DNA of 64,000 nt from Zobellia barbeyronii (GCF_018603515.1 NZ_JACATN010000002.1:372001-436000), one strand, 5' to 3'. Shown: positions 18,485 to 27,439, numbered from the stretch's first letter. A program made the numbers and translations. The notes: a model not told the origin generated them from the sequence alone.

Positions 18485-19777
18485 ATGACCATACAAAGAC
18501 TTCAGGTAGGTATCCTATTTTTACTTATTTTCAACTTTATTCCAATAACAGCACAAACGCTGGAAGTAGATGCAGATGTAAGAGCTCGCTTTGAATATCG
18601 CCACGGATTTAATAACCTTTTTCCTAATGATGCCGATCCTGCAGCATTCGTAAACCAACGTACCCGTCTTAATATTGGGTATTCCGATGAAAAACTAAAA
18701 CTATTTATTGCCGTACAAGATGTAAGTACCTGGGGAGATACCCGCCAAATATTAGCGGTAGACGGTAACGATTCTTTCTCTTTGTTTCAAGCTTGGGCAC
18801 AATTACAATTCAATGAAAATTGGTCTACCAAGTTAGGTAGACAAGTAATTTCTTATGATGATCAACGTATTTTTGGTGGTTTAGATTGGGCAATGCAGGG
18901 GCGTTTTCATGATGCTGCCATCATAAGCTATAAGAAGGATGATTTTATGCTTGACTTAGGTGGAGCGTTTAGCCAAGAAGCACCAAGTAATGAAGGAACT
19001 GCTTATAATATTCAAGGTTTTTTTACGTATAAATCCATGCAGTATGCCTACCTCAAGAAATCTTGGGAAAAAAGTTCTGTGAGCTTTCTTTTTCTAAACA
19101 CAGGTTTTCAAGATTTTACGGGTGATGCCAATGATATTGCAGATGGCGTTTCCTATAGACAGACTACGGGTTCTTATTTTAAATTCCCAGTACAAAAAGT
19201 GAATTTTGCCGGTAGTGCCTACTATCAATTTGGGAAAGCGAATGCTACAACAGATTTAGCTGCTTATCAATTGGCTTTAGAGGCTACTTATAAATCTAAT
19301 AAAATTCTTTACGGATTAGGTGTTGAACTTTTAAGCGGAACTGATCAAGACGGTGACTCTAAAAACAAATCGTTCTTTCCTCTTTACGGCACCAATCATA
19401 AGTTTAATGGATTCATGGATTATTTTTATGTAGGCAACCATGCTAACAATGTTGGACTTAATGATGTATACGGGAAAATTGTATTTACTACAGGTGAAAA
19501 ATCTAACCTATTGTTAAAAGGACATTACTTTAGCGCCAATGCAGACCTTACCGGAGATGCAGATGCTTACCTAGGAACGGAATTAGATTTAGTATATACA
19601 CAAGCTCTAATGAAGAATGTAAAACTAAATGTAGGGTATTCGCATATGTTTGCTTCGGATAGTATGAGTCTTATAAAAGGTGGCAGACCAAGTGATAATA
19701 CCAACAACTGGGGATGGGTTCAACTAACAATCAACCCTAATCTTTTTAAAACAAATTTGAGTAAAGCAGCAAATTAA
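18485..19777 (+). CDS. Outer-membrane beta-barrel porin, alginate-export family
   Basis: 430 aa with a signal peptide cleaved near ITAQ (residue 24), then alternating amphipathic strands to the end. Motifs such as DVRARFEYRHGF, QRTRLNIGY, LGRQVISYDDQRIFGGLDWAMQGR belong to the AlgE/alginate-export barrel family, often found beside respiratory genes in Bacteroidota. The name does not imply alginate. With an FNR-type box identical to that of nap and a position between nrf and moa genes, I infer a general or anion porin admitting nitrate or nitrite. A strong terminator follows. Confidence 0.8.
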   Translation: MTIQRLQVGILFLLIFNFIPITAQTLEVDADVRARFEYRHGFNNLFPNDADPAAFVNQRTRLNIGYSDEKLKLFIAVQDVSTWGDTRQILAVDGNDSFSLFQAWAQLQFNENWSTKLGRQVISYDDQRIFGGLDWAMQGRFHDAAIISYKKDDFMLDLGGAFSQEAPSNEGTAYNIQGFFTYKSMQYAYLKKSWEKSSVSFLFLNTGFQDFTGDANDIADGVSYRQTTGSYFKFPVQKVNFAGSAYYQFGKANATTDLAAYQLALEATYKSNKILYGLGVELLSGTDQDGDSKNKSFFPLYGTNHKFNGFMDYFYVGNHANNVGLNDVYGKIVFTTGEKSNLLLKGHYFSANADLTGDADAYLGTELDLVYTQALMKNVKLNVGYSHMFASDSMSLIKGGRPSDNTNNWGWVQLTINPNLFKTNLSKAAN

Positions 19778-19800
19778 GAATACAACTACCTCAACATAGT

Positions 19801-19835
19801 AAAGCTGCAATCTTTTGGATTGCAGCTTTTTTTTT
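19801..19835 (+). terminator. Strong intrinsic terminator after porin gene
   Basis: AAAGCTGCAATC (19801-19812) pairs perfectly with GATTGCAGCTTT (19818-19829) around a 5-nt loop, followed by T residues to 19835. The run abuts the end of the converging moaA gene. Confidence 0.9.
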
Positions 19836-20838
19836 ATCCACCTATAGCAATCATACTCCGGTTGTTATGAGAATCAGGGTCTTTAAATTTTTCTAGCGTA
19901 TCCATTCCGCTACGTACTTTTTGCTTTGCTTGTACGGCTTTCCCAATTACTGTAGTTATTGATTTTCCTTCACGAAGCGGCGTAAGTAAATCAGATTCTG
20001 TGGTTGAGAATAAGCAGTTCTTAAGTTGCCCGTTTGCCGTTAAGCGCACTCTATTACAACTATCACAAAAAGGATTGGTTACAGAGCTTATAACAGCAAA
20101 AGTCCCCTTATAACCTTTTATTTGATAGTTTTTGGCCGTATCATTAGGCGCGTCGTCAAGTCTTATAAAACTGCTTGCATCATACTTGGCATATACTTGT
20201 TTCAATACTTCCTCGAGCGAAACCAGTTTTTCCAAATCCCATTTATTACCATCAAAAGGCATAAACTCAATAAAACGAATCTGCAACGCCTGCGTCTTGG
20301 TAAGCTCTATAAAATCGATAATCTCATTTTCATTAAACCCTTTTATTAAAACACAGTTTATCTTCACCTCAAAACCCTCTTTTACCAACAATTGTATGTT
20401 GTCATAGACCTTTTTGAAATAGTCCCTACGGGTTATAAAAGTATTTTTATCGGTGTTCAAAGAATCTAGGCTCACATTAATTTTCTTAAGACCTATTTTC
20501 TTAAACGTATCAATGAACTTATCTACGATAACTCCATTGGTGGTTATGGCCAATTCAATAGGAAGTGAAGCCAATTTCTCCATAATTAAAGCGGCATCCT
20601 TTCGTACTAATGGCTCGCCACCTGTAAGCCTTATTTTAGTGACTCCGTGGTCCACAAACTCTTTTGCTATGGCGTAGATTTCCTCATACGTCATAATATG
20701 AGATTTTGGTGAAAGCGAAATACCAGCTGCAGGCATGCAATACGTACAACGTAAATTACAACGCTCCGTAAGTGAGATGCGCAAGTAGGTATGTTTTCTA
20801 CCAAATGTGTCCGTAAGGATATTTTTAGATTCCGTCAT
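19834..20838 (-). CDS. moaA: GTP 3',8-cyclase MoaA
   Basis: 334 aa radical SAM enzyme. The N-terminal CNLRCTYC (Cys27, Cys31, Cys34) binds the SAM [4Fe-4S] cluster. The C-terminal cluster region has CDSCNRVRLTANGQLKNCLF. The chain ends in the double glycine (AIGG) needed for activity. It catalyses the first step of molybdenum cofactor synthesis with MoaC. Last gene of moeA-modE-moaE-moaCB-moaA, starting 1 nt after the stop of moaCB. Molybdopterin serves NapA upstream in the window. Confidence 0.96.
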   Translation of the reverse strand: MTESKNILTDTFGRKHTYLRISLTERCNLRCTYCMPAAGISLSPKSHIMTYEEIYAIAKEFVDHGVTKIRLTGGEPLVRKDAALIMEKLASLPIELAITTNGVIVDKFIDTFKKIGLKKINVSLDSLNTDKNTFITRRDYFKKVYDNIQLLVKEGFEVKINCVLIKGFNENEIIDFIELTKTQALQIRFIEFMPFDGNKWDLEKLVSLEEVLKQVYAKYDASSFIRLDDAPNDTAKNYQIKGYKGTFAVISSVTNPFCDSCNRVRLTANGQLKNCLFSTTESDLLTPLREGKSITTVIGKAVQAKQKVRSGMDTLEKFKDPDSHNNRSMIAIGG

Positions 20839-20839
20839 A

Positions 20840-21751
20840 TTAATCGTGTCTTGCTCCTTTTAAAATTCTAAAAACATGTAAAATGGATGGAAAAATAGCA
20901 TCCATAGATTCTTTTGCGCCATTTGTAGAGCCAGGCAAGGCCAACACCATAGTGTTTTTTATGGTTCCCGCCATACTTCTAGAAAGCATAGCATAAGGCA
21001 TGCGGTCCTGTCCGTATTTTCTAATAGCTTCTTCTATACCAGGAATAGTTCTATCCAATAATGGTTTTAGAGCCTCTGGTGTAATATCGCGCTGAGATAG
21101 CCCTGTTCCTCCTGTATAAATTATTAAGTCCGCTCCGTTGGCTTGATAGTGTTTGGCCTTTTCTTGAATGATAGCTTCATCATCGGGAATGATAATATAA
21201 TCTTGAAGCGTAACTTCGCATTCTTTTAATTTTGCCATAACGGCTTTACCAGCTCTGTCTTCTTTTTTCCCTTCTGAAATGGAATCAGAACATACGATAA
21301 CAACAGCATTTAAATCGCGTCTAAACTTATCCTTAAAACTAGACTTCCCTCCTTTTTTCTCTATCAGCTTAATATGATGTAATTCTATGCCCTTATCTAT
21401 AGGCTTAAGCATATCATACATATTAAGAGCTACCACACTTGCCCCATGCATAGCCTCTACCTCAACACCAGTTTTATAAATGGTCTTTACGGTTACTAAT
21501 ACTTTAATTTCAAGTCCATCTATCTCATATTCAATACCTGTGAATTCTATGGGTAATGGATGGCAGTCCGGAAGTAAATCCGGTGTTTTCTTAACCCCCA
21601 GAAGTCCAGCTGCTTTACTCATGGCAAAAACATCACCCTTGGGTACGGTTCTATTCTGGATAGCATCAATGGTTTCCTGACGGCTGACTTTTACAATTGT
21701 CTGAGCTGTTGCCGTTCTAAGAGTATTACTTTTATGTGTAATGTCTACCAT
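20840..21751 (-). CDS. moaCB: Bifunctional cyclic pyranopterin monophosphate synthase / MoaB (MoaCB)
   Basis: 303 aa. Residues 1-150 are MoaC (KTPDLLPDCHPLPI, GVEVEAMHGASVVALNMYDM), which completes cyclic pyranopterin formation after MoaA. Residues 155-303 are MoaB/MogA-like (VVIVCSDSISEGKKEDRAG, IYTGGTGLSQRDITPEAL), the adenylylation domain. This MoaC-MoaB fusion is known in Bacteroidota. It starts 6 nt after moaE. Confidence 0.95.
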   Translation of the reverse strand: MVDITHKSNTLRTATAQTIVKVSRQETIDAIQNRTVPKGDVFAMSKAAGLLGVKKTPDLLPDCHPLPIEFTGIEYEIDGLEIKVLVTVKTIYKTGVEVEAMHGASVVALNMYDMLKPIDKGIELHHIKLIEKKGGKSSFKDKFRRDLNAVVIVCSDSISEGKKEDRAGKAVMAKLKECEVTLQDYIIIPDDEAIIQEKAKHYQANGADLIIYTGGTGLSQRDITPEALKPLLDRTIPGIEEAIRKYGQDRMPYAMLSRSMAGTIKNTMVLALPGSTNGAKESMDAIFPSILHVFRILKGARHD

Positions 21752-21757
21752 ATACGG

Positions 21758-22198
21758 CTAGCTATTTACTTTCCATTGCGAAGATTCATCCTCAAAAATT
21801 TCCTTCCCAAAAACAGGTACATCTGCCTTAATGGCTTCCACCACGTATTCCAATGCCTTAAACACTTCTTTTCGCCTTGGGGATGACACAAAAACGAATA
21901 GACATATCTCCCCGGATTTTACCTCTCCCAAACTATGGTAGATATGCATACAGGTAAGATTGAATTTTTCAAAAGTAGCTTCCCTTATATCATGGAATTT
22001 CTTATTTGCCATGTCTTCATATGCGGTATACTCAATTGCAGCAACTTTTTTATCGTCTACAACATCTGCCCGTACTTGGCCTAGAAAAATATTATGTGCA
22101 CCAATGCTGGTTTTAGATTGATGCTTGGCAATAGACTCCGCTATAAATGTTGAAGAAATTGCTCCTGGTTTAAATACGTTTTTATAAGTAGTGCTCAT
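21758..22198 (-). CDS. moaE: Molybdopterin synthase catalytic subunit MoaE
   Basis: 146 aa. Typical motifs are FLGQVRADV, AIEYTAYEDMA, HSLGEVKSGE, VFVSSPRRKEVFKALEY and the catalytic-lysine region PVFGKEIFEDES. It transfers sulfur from thiocarboxylated MoaD to cyclic pyranopterin. No moaD or moeB is visible in this cluster, so the small subunit must be encoded elsewhere. Confidence 0.94.
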   Translation of the reverse strand: MSTTYKNVFKPGAISSTFIAESIAKHQSKTSIGAHNIFLGQVRADVVDDKKVAAIEYTAYEDMANKKFHDIREATFEKFNLTCMHIYHSLGEVKSGEICLFVFVSSPRRKEVFKALEYVVEAIKADVPVFGKEIFEDESSQWKVNS

Positions 22199-22234
22199 TT
22201 TCTAATCCTATTTTCTTTACTATAAATTGATGGT

Positions 22235-22277
22235 GTTATTTCTATTGACCTTATAGGTCTTTTGCTATAGAAATAAC
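22235..22277 (-). promoter_or_regulatory. Nested inverted repeats between modE-like gene and moaE
   Basis: GTTATTTCTAT (22235-22245) is exactly complementary to ATAGAAATAAC (22267-22277), and the interval holds a second hairpin GACC-TTATA-GGTC (22247-22259). No T-run follows on the minus strand, so it is not a plain terminator. It may be an operator for the adjacent ModE-like protein, an RNA processing site or an mRNA structure ahead of moaE. Confidence 0.5.
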
Positions 22278-22292
22278 TTTGATTCGTTTTTC

Positions 22293-22634
22293 TTAAATTC
22301 CGTTTAGGGTTTCAAACTCTTCGTCCAGAAACTCCCAACACTTTTTATTAATTCGTTCAAAAGCGGCTATTAAGTTTTTTCCATAGGGTGTAATAACCGT
22401 TCCTCCTCCTTTTTGACCGCCAACAGATGTAGTCACTACCGCTTCTTTGGCAGATTTATTAACGGCATCTATTAACGTCCATGCTTTCTTATATGACATT
22501 CCAATAGACTTCGCTGCTTTTGACAATGAGCCTTGTGCTTCAATTTCTTTTAGCAACTTCACTCTACCTTCACCTACCAGAACGTTATCCCCTACTTCTA
22601 TCCAAATCCTACTTTTAATTTTATAATCGCTCAT
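22293..22634 (-). CDS. ModE-like winged-helix regulator
   Basis: 113 aa, the size of the ModE DNA-binding domain alone. The helix-turn-helix LSKAAKSIGMSYKKAWTLID (residues 34-53) and following TSVGGQKGGGTVITPYGKNL are characteristic. It lacks the C-terminal molybdate-binding MOP domains of E. coli ModE, so it cannot sense molybdate the same way. Located between moeA (10 nt) and moaE, it probably controls the cofactor operon. Confidence 0.88.
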   Translation of the reverse strand: MSDYKIKSRIWIEVGDNVLVGEGRVKLLKEIEAQGSLSKAAKSIGMSYKKAWTLIDAVNKSAKEAVVTTSVGGQKGGGTVITPYGKNLIAAFERINKKCWEFLDEEFETLNGI

Positions 22635-22644
22635 AATACATAGT

Positions 22645-23826
22645 CTATTTAGTGGGTAGCAATATGGTTTTTACGTTTTGGCCTTTTTTAATTTCCGCTG
22701 AGTTTCTAGGCAAACAGACCAGAGCATTGGCATCTCCAAAAGCCCGCACCATAGCAGAACTCTGTCCTCCTAAAATAGTCACTCCTGCACCTTCTATCCG
22801 TGCTTTGAGAAATTGTGCTTGAGTTCCTTTTACCGTGTAATCAAATAATAAAGGCAAAGAAATAGCTGGAAGGTTCATATGCTCCGCTCCTTCGTACTTC
22901 TTTAAAAGGGGATACACATAGATATAAAAACAACTAAGCGCAGCGGCAGGGTTTCCGGGAAGTCCAAATATTGATGTTCCTTCCTTCTTTCCAAAAAACA
23001 AAGGTTTCCCCGGTTTTTGCTTCACCTTATAGAAAATCTCTTGTACGCCAATGGCATTTATTGCTTTTCCAACAAAATCATAATCCCCTACAGATACTCC
23101 GCCTGTAACAATAACTACATCATGTTTCCCTAGGGTATCTTTTAATACTTTTTTTGTTTTATCGTAATCGTCCTTTATAGTAACAACAGAGGTATTCTTG
23201 TAACCCAATTCTTTAAGCACAGCGGTTAGCATAGCGCCATTAGATTCGTATATCTCTCCATAAGACAATTTATCTCCAGGACTTACAAGTTCGTTACCTG
23301 TTACTACTATAGCTATTGACGGCTTTTCACAGACCGTAATTTTCGTAACTCCCAAACTGGCCAGAAATCCTATATGAACTCCCTTAATTGTTGTCCCTTT
23401 GTTTATAGCAACACCGCCTACTTTTATTTGCTCTCCTTGGAGCCTAATATTTGTATTCTCCTTTGGAGATTCTTCTATGCTTATTTTATTCCCATCTACG
23501 GTGACTTTTTCTTGCATCACAACCGTATTTGCCGTAACGGGCACCGGAGCTCCTGTAAAAATTCGAACAGCTTCGCCTTTATGTAAAGTGGGATTGTTAT
23601 TGTCACCTGCTTTTACTTCCCCGACCATGCTATAAGTAACATCGTCCCCTATATGTAATGCATAACCATCCATAGCAGACTGCCTAAATGGAGGCATATC
23701 TATTTCTGAAATTACATCTTTGGCCAGAACATAATCTAGTCCATCTTTAAGGTCAACCTCAAGCACTTTTGTGCTCATAGAACCATGTAATAAAACCAAT
23801 TCTAACGCTGTAGTAGTATCTATCAT
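22645..23826 (-). CDS. moeA: Molybdopterin molybdenumtransferase MoeA
   Basis: 393 aa. Motifs seen in order: PPFRQSAMDGYAL, IFTGAPVP, IVVTGNELVSPG, VIVTGGVSVGDYDFV, KPLFFGKKEGTSIFGLPGNP and a C-terminal domain ending CLPRNSAEIKKGQNV. It inserts molybdate into adenylylated molybdopterin. First gene of the minus-strand cofactor operon, divergent from napD across a 314-nt region that holds an FNR-type box. Confidence 0.96.
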   Translation of the reverse strand: MIDTTTALELVLLHGSMSTKVLEVDLKDGLDYVLAKDVISEIDMPPFRQSAMDGYALHIGDDVTYSMVGEVKAGDNNNPTLHKGEAVRIFTGAPVPVTANTVVMQEKVTVDGNKISIEESPKENTNIRLQGEQIKVGGVAINKGTTIKGVHIGFLASLGVTKITVCEKPSIAIVVTGNELVSPGDKLSYGEIYESNGAMLTAVLKELGYKNTSVVTIKDDYDKTKKVLKDTLGKHDVVIVTGGVSVGDYDFVGKAINAIGVQEIFYKVKQKPGKPLFFGKKEGTSIFGLPGNPAAALSCFYIYVYPLLKKYEGAEHMNLPAISLPLLFDYTVKGTQAQFLKARIEGAGVTILGGQSSAMVRAFGDANALVCLPRNSAEIKKGQNVKTILLPTK

Positions 23827-24033
23827 TATCCGTGCGTTGTGTTAGTTTTTAAACTAGTGTCGGGCATTTGAAAAAGGTGTTTTCACATACAGCATCCATC
23901 ATAATCCCATGGTATTGTTTTAATAATCACTCCTAAATTCCCCTTTCAGAAAATTTACTATTTCCTAACAGGGGATGAATATACAAAATCGTTATTTCCG
24001 TTCAAATATAACGATAGCTTTATTATTCATTCT

Positions 24034-24047
24034 ATGACATTTATCAT
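24034..24047 (+). promoter_or_regulatory. FNR-type palindrome upstream of napD
   Basis: ATGACATTTATCAT (ATGA-N6-TCAT), identical in reverse complement to the box at 18415-18428. Centre 24040.5, 36.5 bases before the last base of the -7 element, which places it near -41.5, where CRP/FNR-family class II activators bind. Confidence 0.7.
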
Positions 24048-24069
24048 CTTTTCAAGAACAATACTCACC

Positions 24070-24077
24070 TATTTTTG
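24070..24077 (+). promoter_or_regulatory. -7 element of nap operon
   Basis: TATTTTTG matches TAnnTTTG exactly. No TTG is present at the -33 position; the activator box occupies that place instead. It lies 63 nt before the napD start. Confidence 0.6.
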
Positions 24078-24140
24078 CTAAATTGTTAAACAACTGTTAA
24101 TGAAAACTCCTAGTTTTCAAACACATATAACCGACCCTGA

Positions 24141-24374
24141 ATGCCTATTAAAAGCTACCTAGCTCACCCTATTACAGGAAGAAAAGAAGAATTAATGACC
24201 GCATTAATCAGTCTTGGTCAATGTGAAGTTATTCCTGCCGAGAACCAAAACATTTTGGCATTGGTTACCGATACCCAAACCGAAAAAGAAGACGAAATTC
24301 TAAAAGAAAAAATTGAAGCCCTAAGCAGTCTAAAATTACTGGCCTTAGTTTCTGGCTTTAACACCCCTCAATAA
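24141..24374 (+). CDS. napD: NapA maturation chaperone NapD
   Basis: 77 aa, small alpha/beta protein: SYLAHPITGRKEELMTALISLGQCEVIPAENQ resembles the NapD ferredoxin-like fold, which binds the NapA Tat signal peptide and holds the precursor until the cofactor is inserted. It is the first gene of the nap operon, 11 nt ahead of napA. Identification relies on size, pattern and neighbour. Confidence 0.85.
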   Translation: MPIKSYLAHPITGRKEELMTALISLGQCEVIPAENQNILALVTDTQTEKEDEILKEKIEALSSLKLLALVSGFNTPQ

Positions 24375-24385
24375 TTTATATAGCT

Positions 24386-26713
24386 ATGTACGATTCTGTA
24401 ACAAATAGAAGGAGTTTTATAAAAAAGATGGCCATGTTGTCTGCAATTACGGCAGCTGCGTCTATGTTCCCCGGTATTGTGTTTGCCAGCGAGCAAGAAA
24501 AAGGAATTCCTGAAAATGCGAACCTAGATTGGAAAAAAGGTCCGTGTAGATTCTGCGGCGTAGGTTGTGGTATACTTGTAGGTACTGAAAACGGAAAAGC
24601 TGTAGCTGTAAAAGGGGATCCAAACTCTTCTGTAAACAAAGGGTTGTTATGTGTAAAAGGATATCACCAAATTATGTGTATCCAATCTAAGGATAGACTT
24701 AAAACGGCCTTAGTAAAGAAAAACGGTAAATACGTAGAAACCCCATTAAGTGAAGCTTTAGACCTTGTTGCTTCTAAAATGAAAGAAAGCATTGCCCAAA
24801 ACGGTAAAGATTCTGTGGCCATGTATACTTCCGGGCAGTCTACAATACCAGAAGGCTATATTGCTTCTAAATTAATGAAAGGAGCTATAGGTACCAATAA
24901 CCTAGATTGTAATGCACGCCTTTGTATGGCAAGTGCCGTAACAGGATTCTTAACCTCTTTTGGAGCGGATGAGCCCATGGGTTGCTATGAAGATATTGAT
25001 CACGCAGATTACTTTGTTACTTGGGGAAACAATATGGCAGAAATGCACCCGGTTCTATTCTCAAGAATGCTAGAACAAAAAGCAAAACGTGGTGCTAAAA
25101 TCATAGATTTTGCCACACGAACTACACGTTCAAGTACAGCTTCTGACAAATCAATCTTATTTGAACCTCAAACGGATTTAGCGGTAGCAAATGCTATTTG
25201 TTATGAGATTATACAAAACGGGTGGGTGAACAAATCCTTTGTTGAAAAGCACTGTAGCTTTAGTAAAGGCCTTACCAATATTGGCTATGGTCTAGAAGAC
25301 AAGTTTAAGTTTACGGATAAGCCGGAGAAAATAGATTTTGAGGCGTATAAAGTATTCCTAGAAGATTACAGTCCAGAAAAAGTGGCTAAGTATTCTAAGG
25401 TTTCCGTTAAGGATATTAAATACCTAGCAGCAATTTACGGGGACCCAAATAAAAAAGTAGTGTCTTATTGGTGTATGGGAATGAACCAACACACCAGAGG
25501 AACATGGATAAACAACCTTGTTTACAATATTCATTTACTTACCGGTAAAATATCGCAACCGGGCAACGGTCCTTTTTCATTAACAGGTCAGCCTTCTGCT
25601 TGTGGTACCGCACGTGAAGTGGGAACTTTTACACACAAATTACCACACGGGGTTGTAATGAATGAGAAAGATAGAGAAATGGCCGCTAAAATCTGGAAGG
25701 TTCCGGTGGACCGTATTCCTTCTAAGCCTACCTATCATGCCACTGAAATGTTTCGCGCAGTAGACCGTGGCGATATTAATTTTATATGGGTACAGGCCAC
25801 CAATCCTTTAGTTTCTTTGCCTAAGACCAGTCGTTACCGTCCAGCAATGGAAAAGAAATCTTGTTTTGTTGTGGTTTCGGATGTATTCCCTACACCTACT
25901 ACGGATGTAGCAGATGTTATTCTTCCAGCTGCTTGGCATATTGAGAAAGGTGGACTCTATGGTAATTCTGAGCGAAGAACGCAGTATTGGCAAAAAATGG
26001 TTGATGCACCTGGAGAGGCAACAGCAGATACTTGGATGTTTATTGAAGTAGCAAGACGAATGGGATTTGAAGATCTATTCCCTTACAGCAAAGAAAATCA
26101 CGTAGAAGAAATATACAACGAATACAGACAATTTCACGAAGGTGCAAAACACGGAATGGCACCACTAGAAGTCTTAAAGAAAGAGTCCGGAGCTATCTGG
26201 CCTTATGTAAATGGCAAGTCTACGCAATGGCGATACAATGCCAAATATGACCCTGCCTGTTCAAATGATGAAGACTTTCATTTTTACGGGAAACCAGATG
26301 GTAGAGCCGTAATCTGGCAACGTCCGTTTGAAGATGCCCCAGAGAAACCAGACCAAGAATACCCATTCTGGCTAAACACAGGTCGTGTTGTAGAACATTG
26401 GCATACAGGGTCTATGACTCGTAGAATTCCAGTACTACATCAAGCTATGCCAAATGCTTATGTAGAGTTTCACCCAGATGATGCAAAGTCTTTAGGAATT
26501 AGAAACGGAGAAAATATTAAAGTAACCTCTCGCCGAGGTTCTTGTACATTACCGGCATCCATCAACGAAAGAGGTCTGCCTACAAAAGGGCAAGTGTTTG
26601 TTCCTTTCTTTGATGAGAACATGCTCATTAACGATGTAACCTTAGACTCCTTCTGCCCTATTTCTAAAGAACCAGATTATAAAAAATGTGCGGTTAAAGT
26701 TGAAAGAGCATAA
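24386..26713 (+). CDS. napA: Periplasmic nitrate reductase catalytic subunit NapA
   Basis: 775 aa. A Tat signal (NRRSFIKKM, residues 8-15) is followed by a hydrophobic stretch ending VFA. The [4Fe-4S] cluster is bound by Cys54, Cys57, Cys61 and Cys89 (CRFCGVGC, LLCVKG). NLDCNARLCMASAV supplies the molybdenum ligand Cys180. Other molybdopterin-binding motifs (WGNNMAEMHP, MGMNQHTRGTW, GQPSACGTAREVG, NTGRVVEHWHTGSMTRR) match NapA rather than assimilatory NasA. It reduces nitrate to nitrite in the periplasm. A full nap operon follows with 3 nt to the next gene. Confidence 0.96.
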   Translation: MYDSVTNRRSFIKKMAMLSAITAAASMFPGIVFASEQEKGIPENANLDWKKGPCRFCGVGCGILVGTENGKAVAVKGDPNSSVNKGLLCVKGYHQIMCIQSKDRLKTALVKKNGKYVETPLSEALDLVASKMKESIAQNGKDSVAMYTSGQSTIPEGYIASKLMKGAIGTNNLDCNARLCMASAVTGFLTSFGADEPMGCYEDIDHADYFVTWGNNMAEMHPVLFSRMLEQKAKRGAKIIDFATRTTRSSTASDKSILFEPQTDLAVANAICYEIIQNGWVNKSFVEKHCSFSKGLTNIGYGLEDKFKFTDKPEKIDFEAYKVFLEDYSPEKVAKYSKVSVKDIKYLAAIYGDPNKKVVSYWCMGMNQHTRGTWINNLVYNIHLLTGKISQPGNGPFSLTGQPSACGTAREVGTFTHKLPHGVVMNEKDREMAAKIWKVPVDRIPSKPTYHATEMFRAVDRGDINFIWVQATNPLVSLPKTSRYRPAMEKKSCFVVVSDVFPTPTTDVADVILPAAWHIEKGGLYGNSERRTQYWQKMVDAPGEATADTWMFIEVARRMGFEDLFPYSKENHVEEIYNEYRQFHEGAKHGMAPLEVLKKESGAIWPYVNGKSTQWRYNAKYDPACSNDEDFHFYGKPDGRAVIWQRPFEDAPEKPDQEYPFWLNTGRVVEHWHTGSMTRRIPVLHQAMPNAYVEFHPDDAKSLGIRNGENIKVTSRRGSCTLPASINERGLPTKGQVFVPFFDENMLINDVTLDSFCPISKEPDYKKCAVKVERA

Positions 26714-26716
26714 ACT

Positions 26717-27439
26717 ATGAAAAAGAGACTTGGAATCATATCGTTTTTTGTAGTAATCTTCATAGCGTTTATCGTTGTTTGGAACTACAGCTATGAACAG
26801 GGTTTGGAAGAAGCCTATACACCTGTTATTGAAACGCCTACCGGAAACTTTATTCCATCGGAAAGTGGCGCTTTTAGACGATTTGATGATGCAGGTGCAG
26901 GTTTAGATTATCTAAATATGCCTGTAGATGAAAACCACCAACGAACGCTAGATACGTATTATGATAATAGAGCCTATCCAGGAGCACCACCAAGTATTCC
27001 GCACCCTGTAGCAAAAGAGCGCAGCTTTGGAGGCAATACATGTATACAGTGTCACCAGAACGGTGGCTTTGTAGCAAAGTTCAATGCCTATGCCCCTGTT
27101 ACGCCACATCCAGAAATGGTAAACTGCAGACAGTGCCACGTTACTAAAAACACCACTAGCGACTTTAAGGAAAACGGATTTGTAAAACCGGAGCCGCCAA
27201 AAGTAGGTGAAGGTGCAAATAATGCATTGGTAGGAAGCCCTCCAATGATACCGCATCAATTACAAATGAGAGAAAGTTGTATTTCCTGTCACGGAGGACC
27301 AAGTGCGCCTAAAGAGATTAGAGTTTCACATCCGGACCGTATTAATTGTAGACAATGCCATTTACCAAAACATAGTGAGCAATCAACTGTTGATACGAAT
27401 ACATTTCTAAGACAATTCGATAAACTAAATGAAAAATAG
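26717..27439 (+). CDS. napB: NapB-like cytochrome with duplicated haem module (four haems)
   Basis: 240 aa with an N-terminal membrane anchor or signal (residues 5-22). NapB normally has two CXXCH motifs; here there are four: CIQCH (109-113), CRQCH (137-141), CISCH (188-192) and CRQCH (211-215). They fall into two similar units, each with PPxIPH, then CxxCH, then a His-Pro or His segment and NCRQCH (units about 91-142 and 175-216). The second unit is closest to canonical NapB. It should carry electrons to NapA. It overlaps the next gene by 11 nt. Confidence 0.88.
   Translation: MKKRLGIISFFVVIFIAFIVVWNYSYEQGLEEAYTPVIETPTGNFIPSESGAFRRFDDAGAGLDYLNMPVDENHQRTLDTYYDNRAYPGAPPSIPHPVAKERSFGGNTCIQCHQNGGFVAKFNAYAPVTPHPEMVNCRQCHVTKNTTSDFKENGFVKPEPPKVGEGANNALVGSPPMIPHQLQMRESCISCHGGPSAPKEIRVSHPDRINCRQCHLPKHSEQSTVDTNTFLRQFDKLNEK

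Larger units (their letters stand above)
23827..24140. other. Divergent moeA/napD control region
   Basis: 314 bases between divergent operons. It contains the FNR-type box (24034-24047) and a -7 element (24070-24077) on the nap side. I found no convincing promoter motif for moeA. Confidence 0.6.

Noticed and set aside
18485-19777. Dedicated alginate export
   Set aside because: No other alginate synthesis gene is near, the family name is broad, and the FNR-type box and neighbours point to nitrogen respiration.
22235-22277. Molybdenum cofactor riboswitch
   Set aside because: Too short (43 nt) and lacks the multi-helix architecture of the Moco RNA motif.
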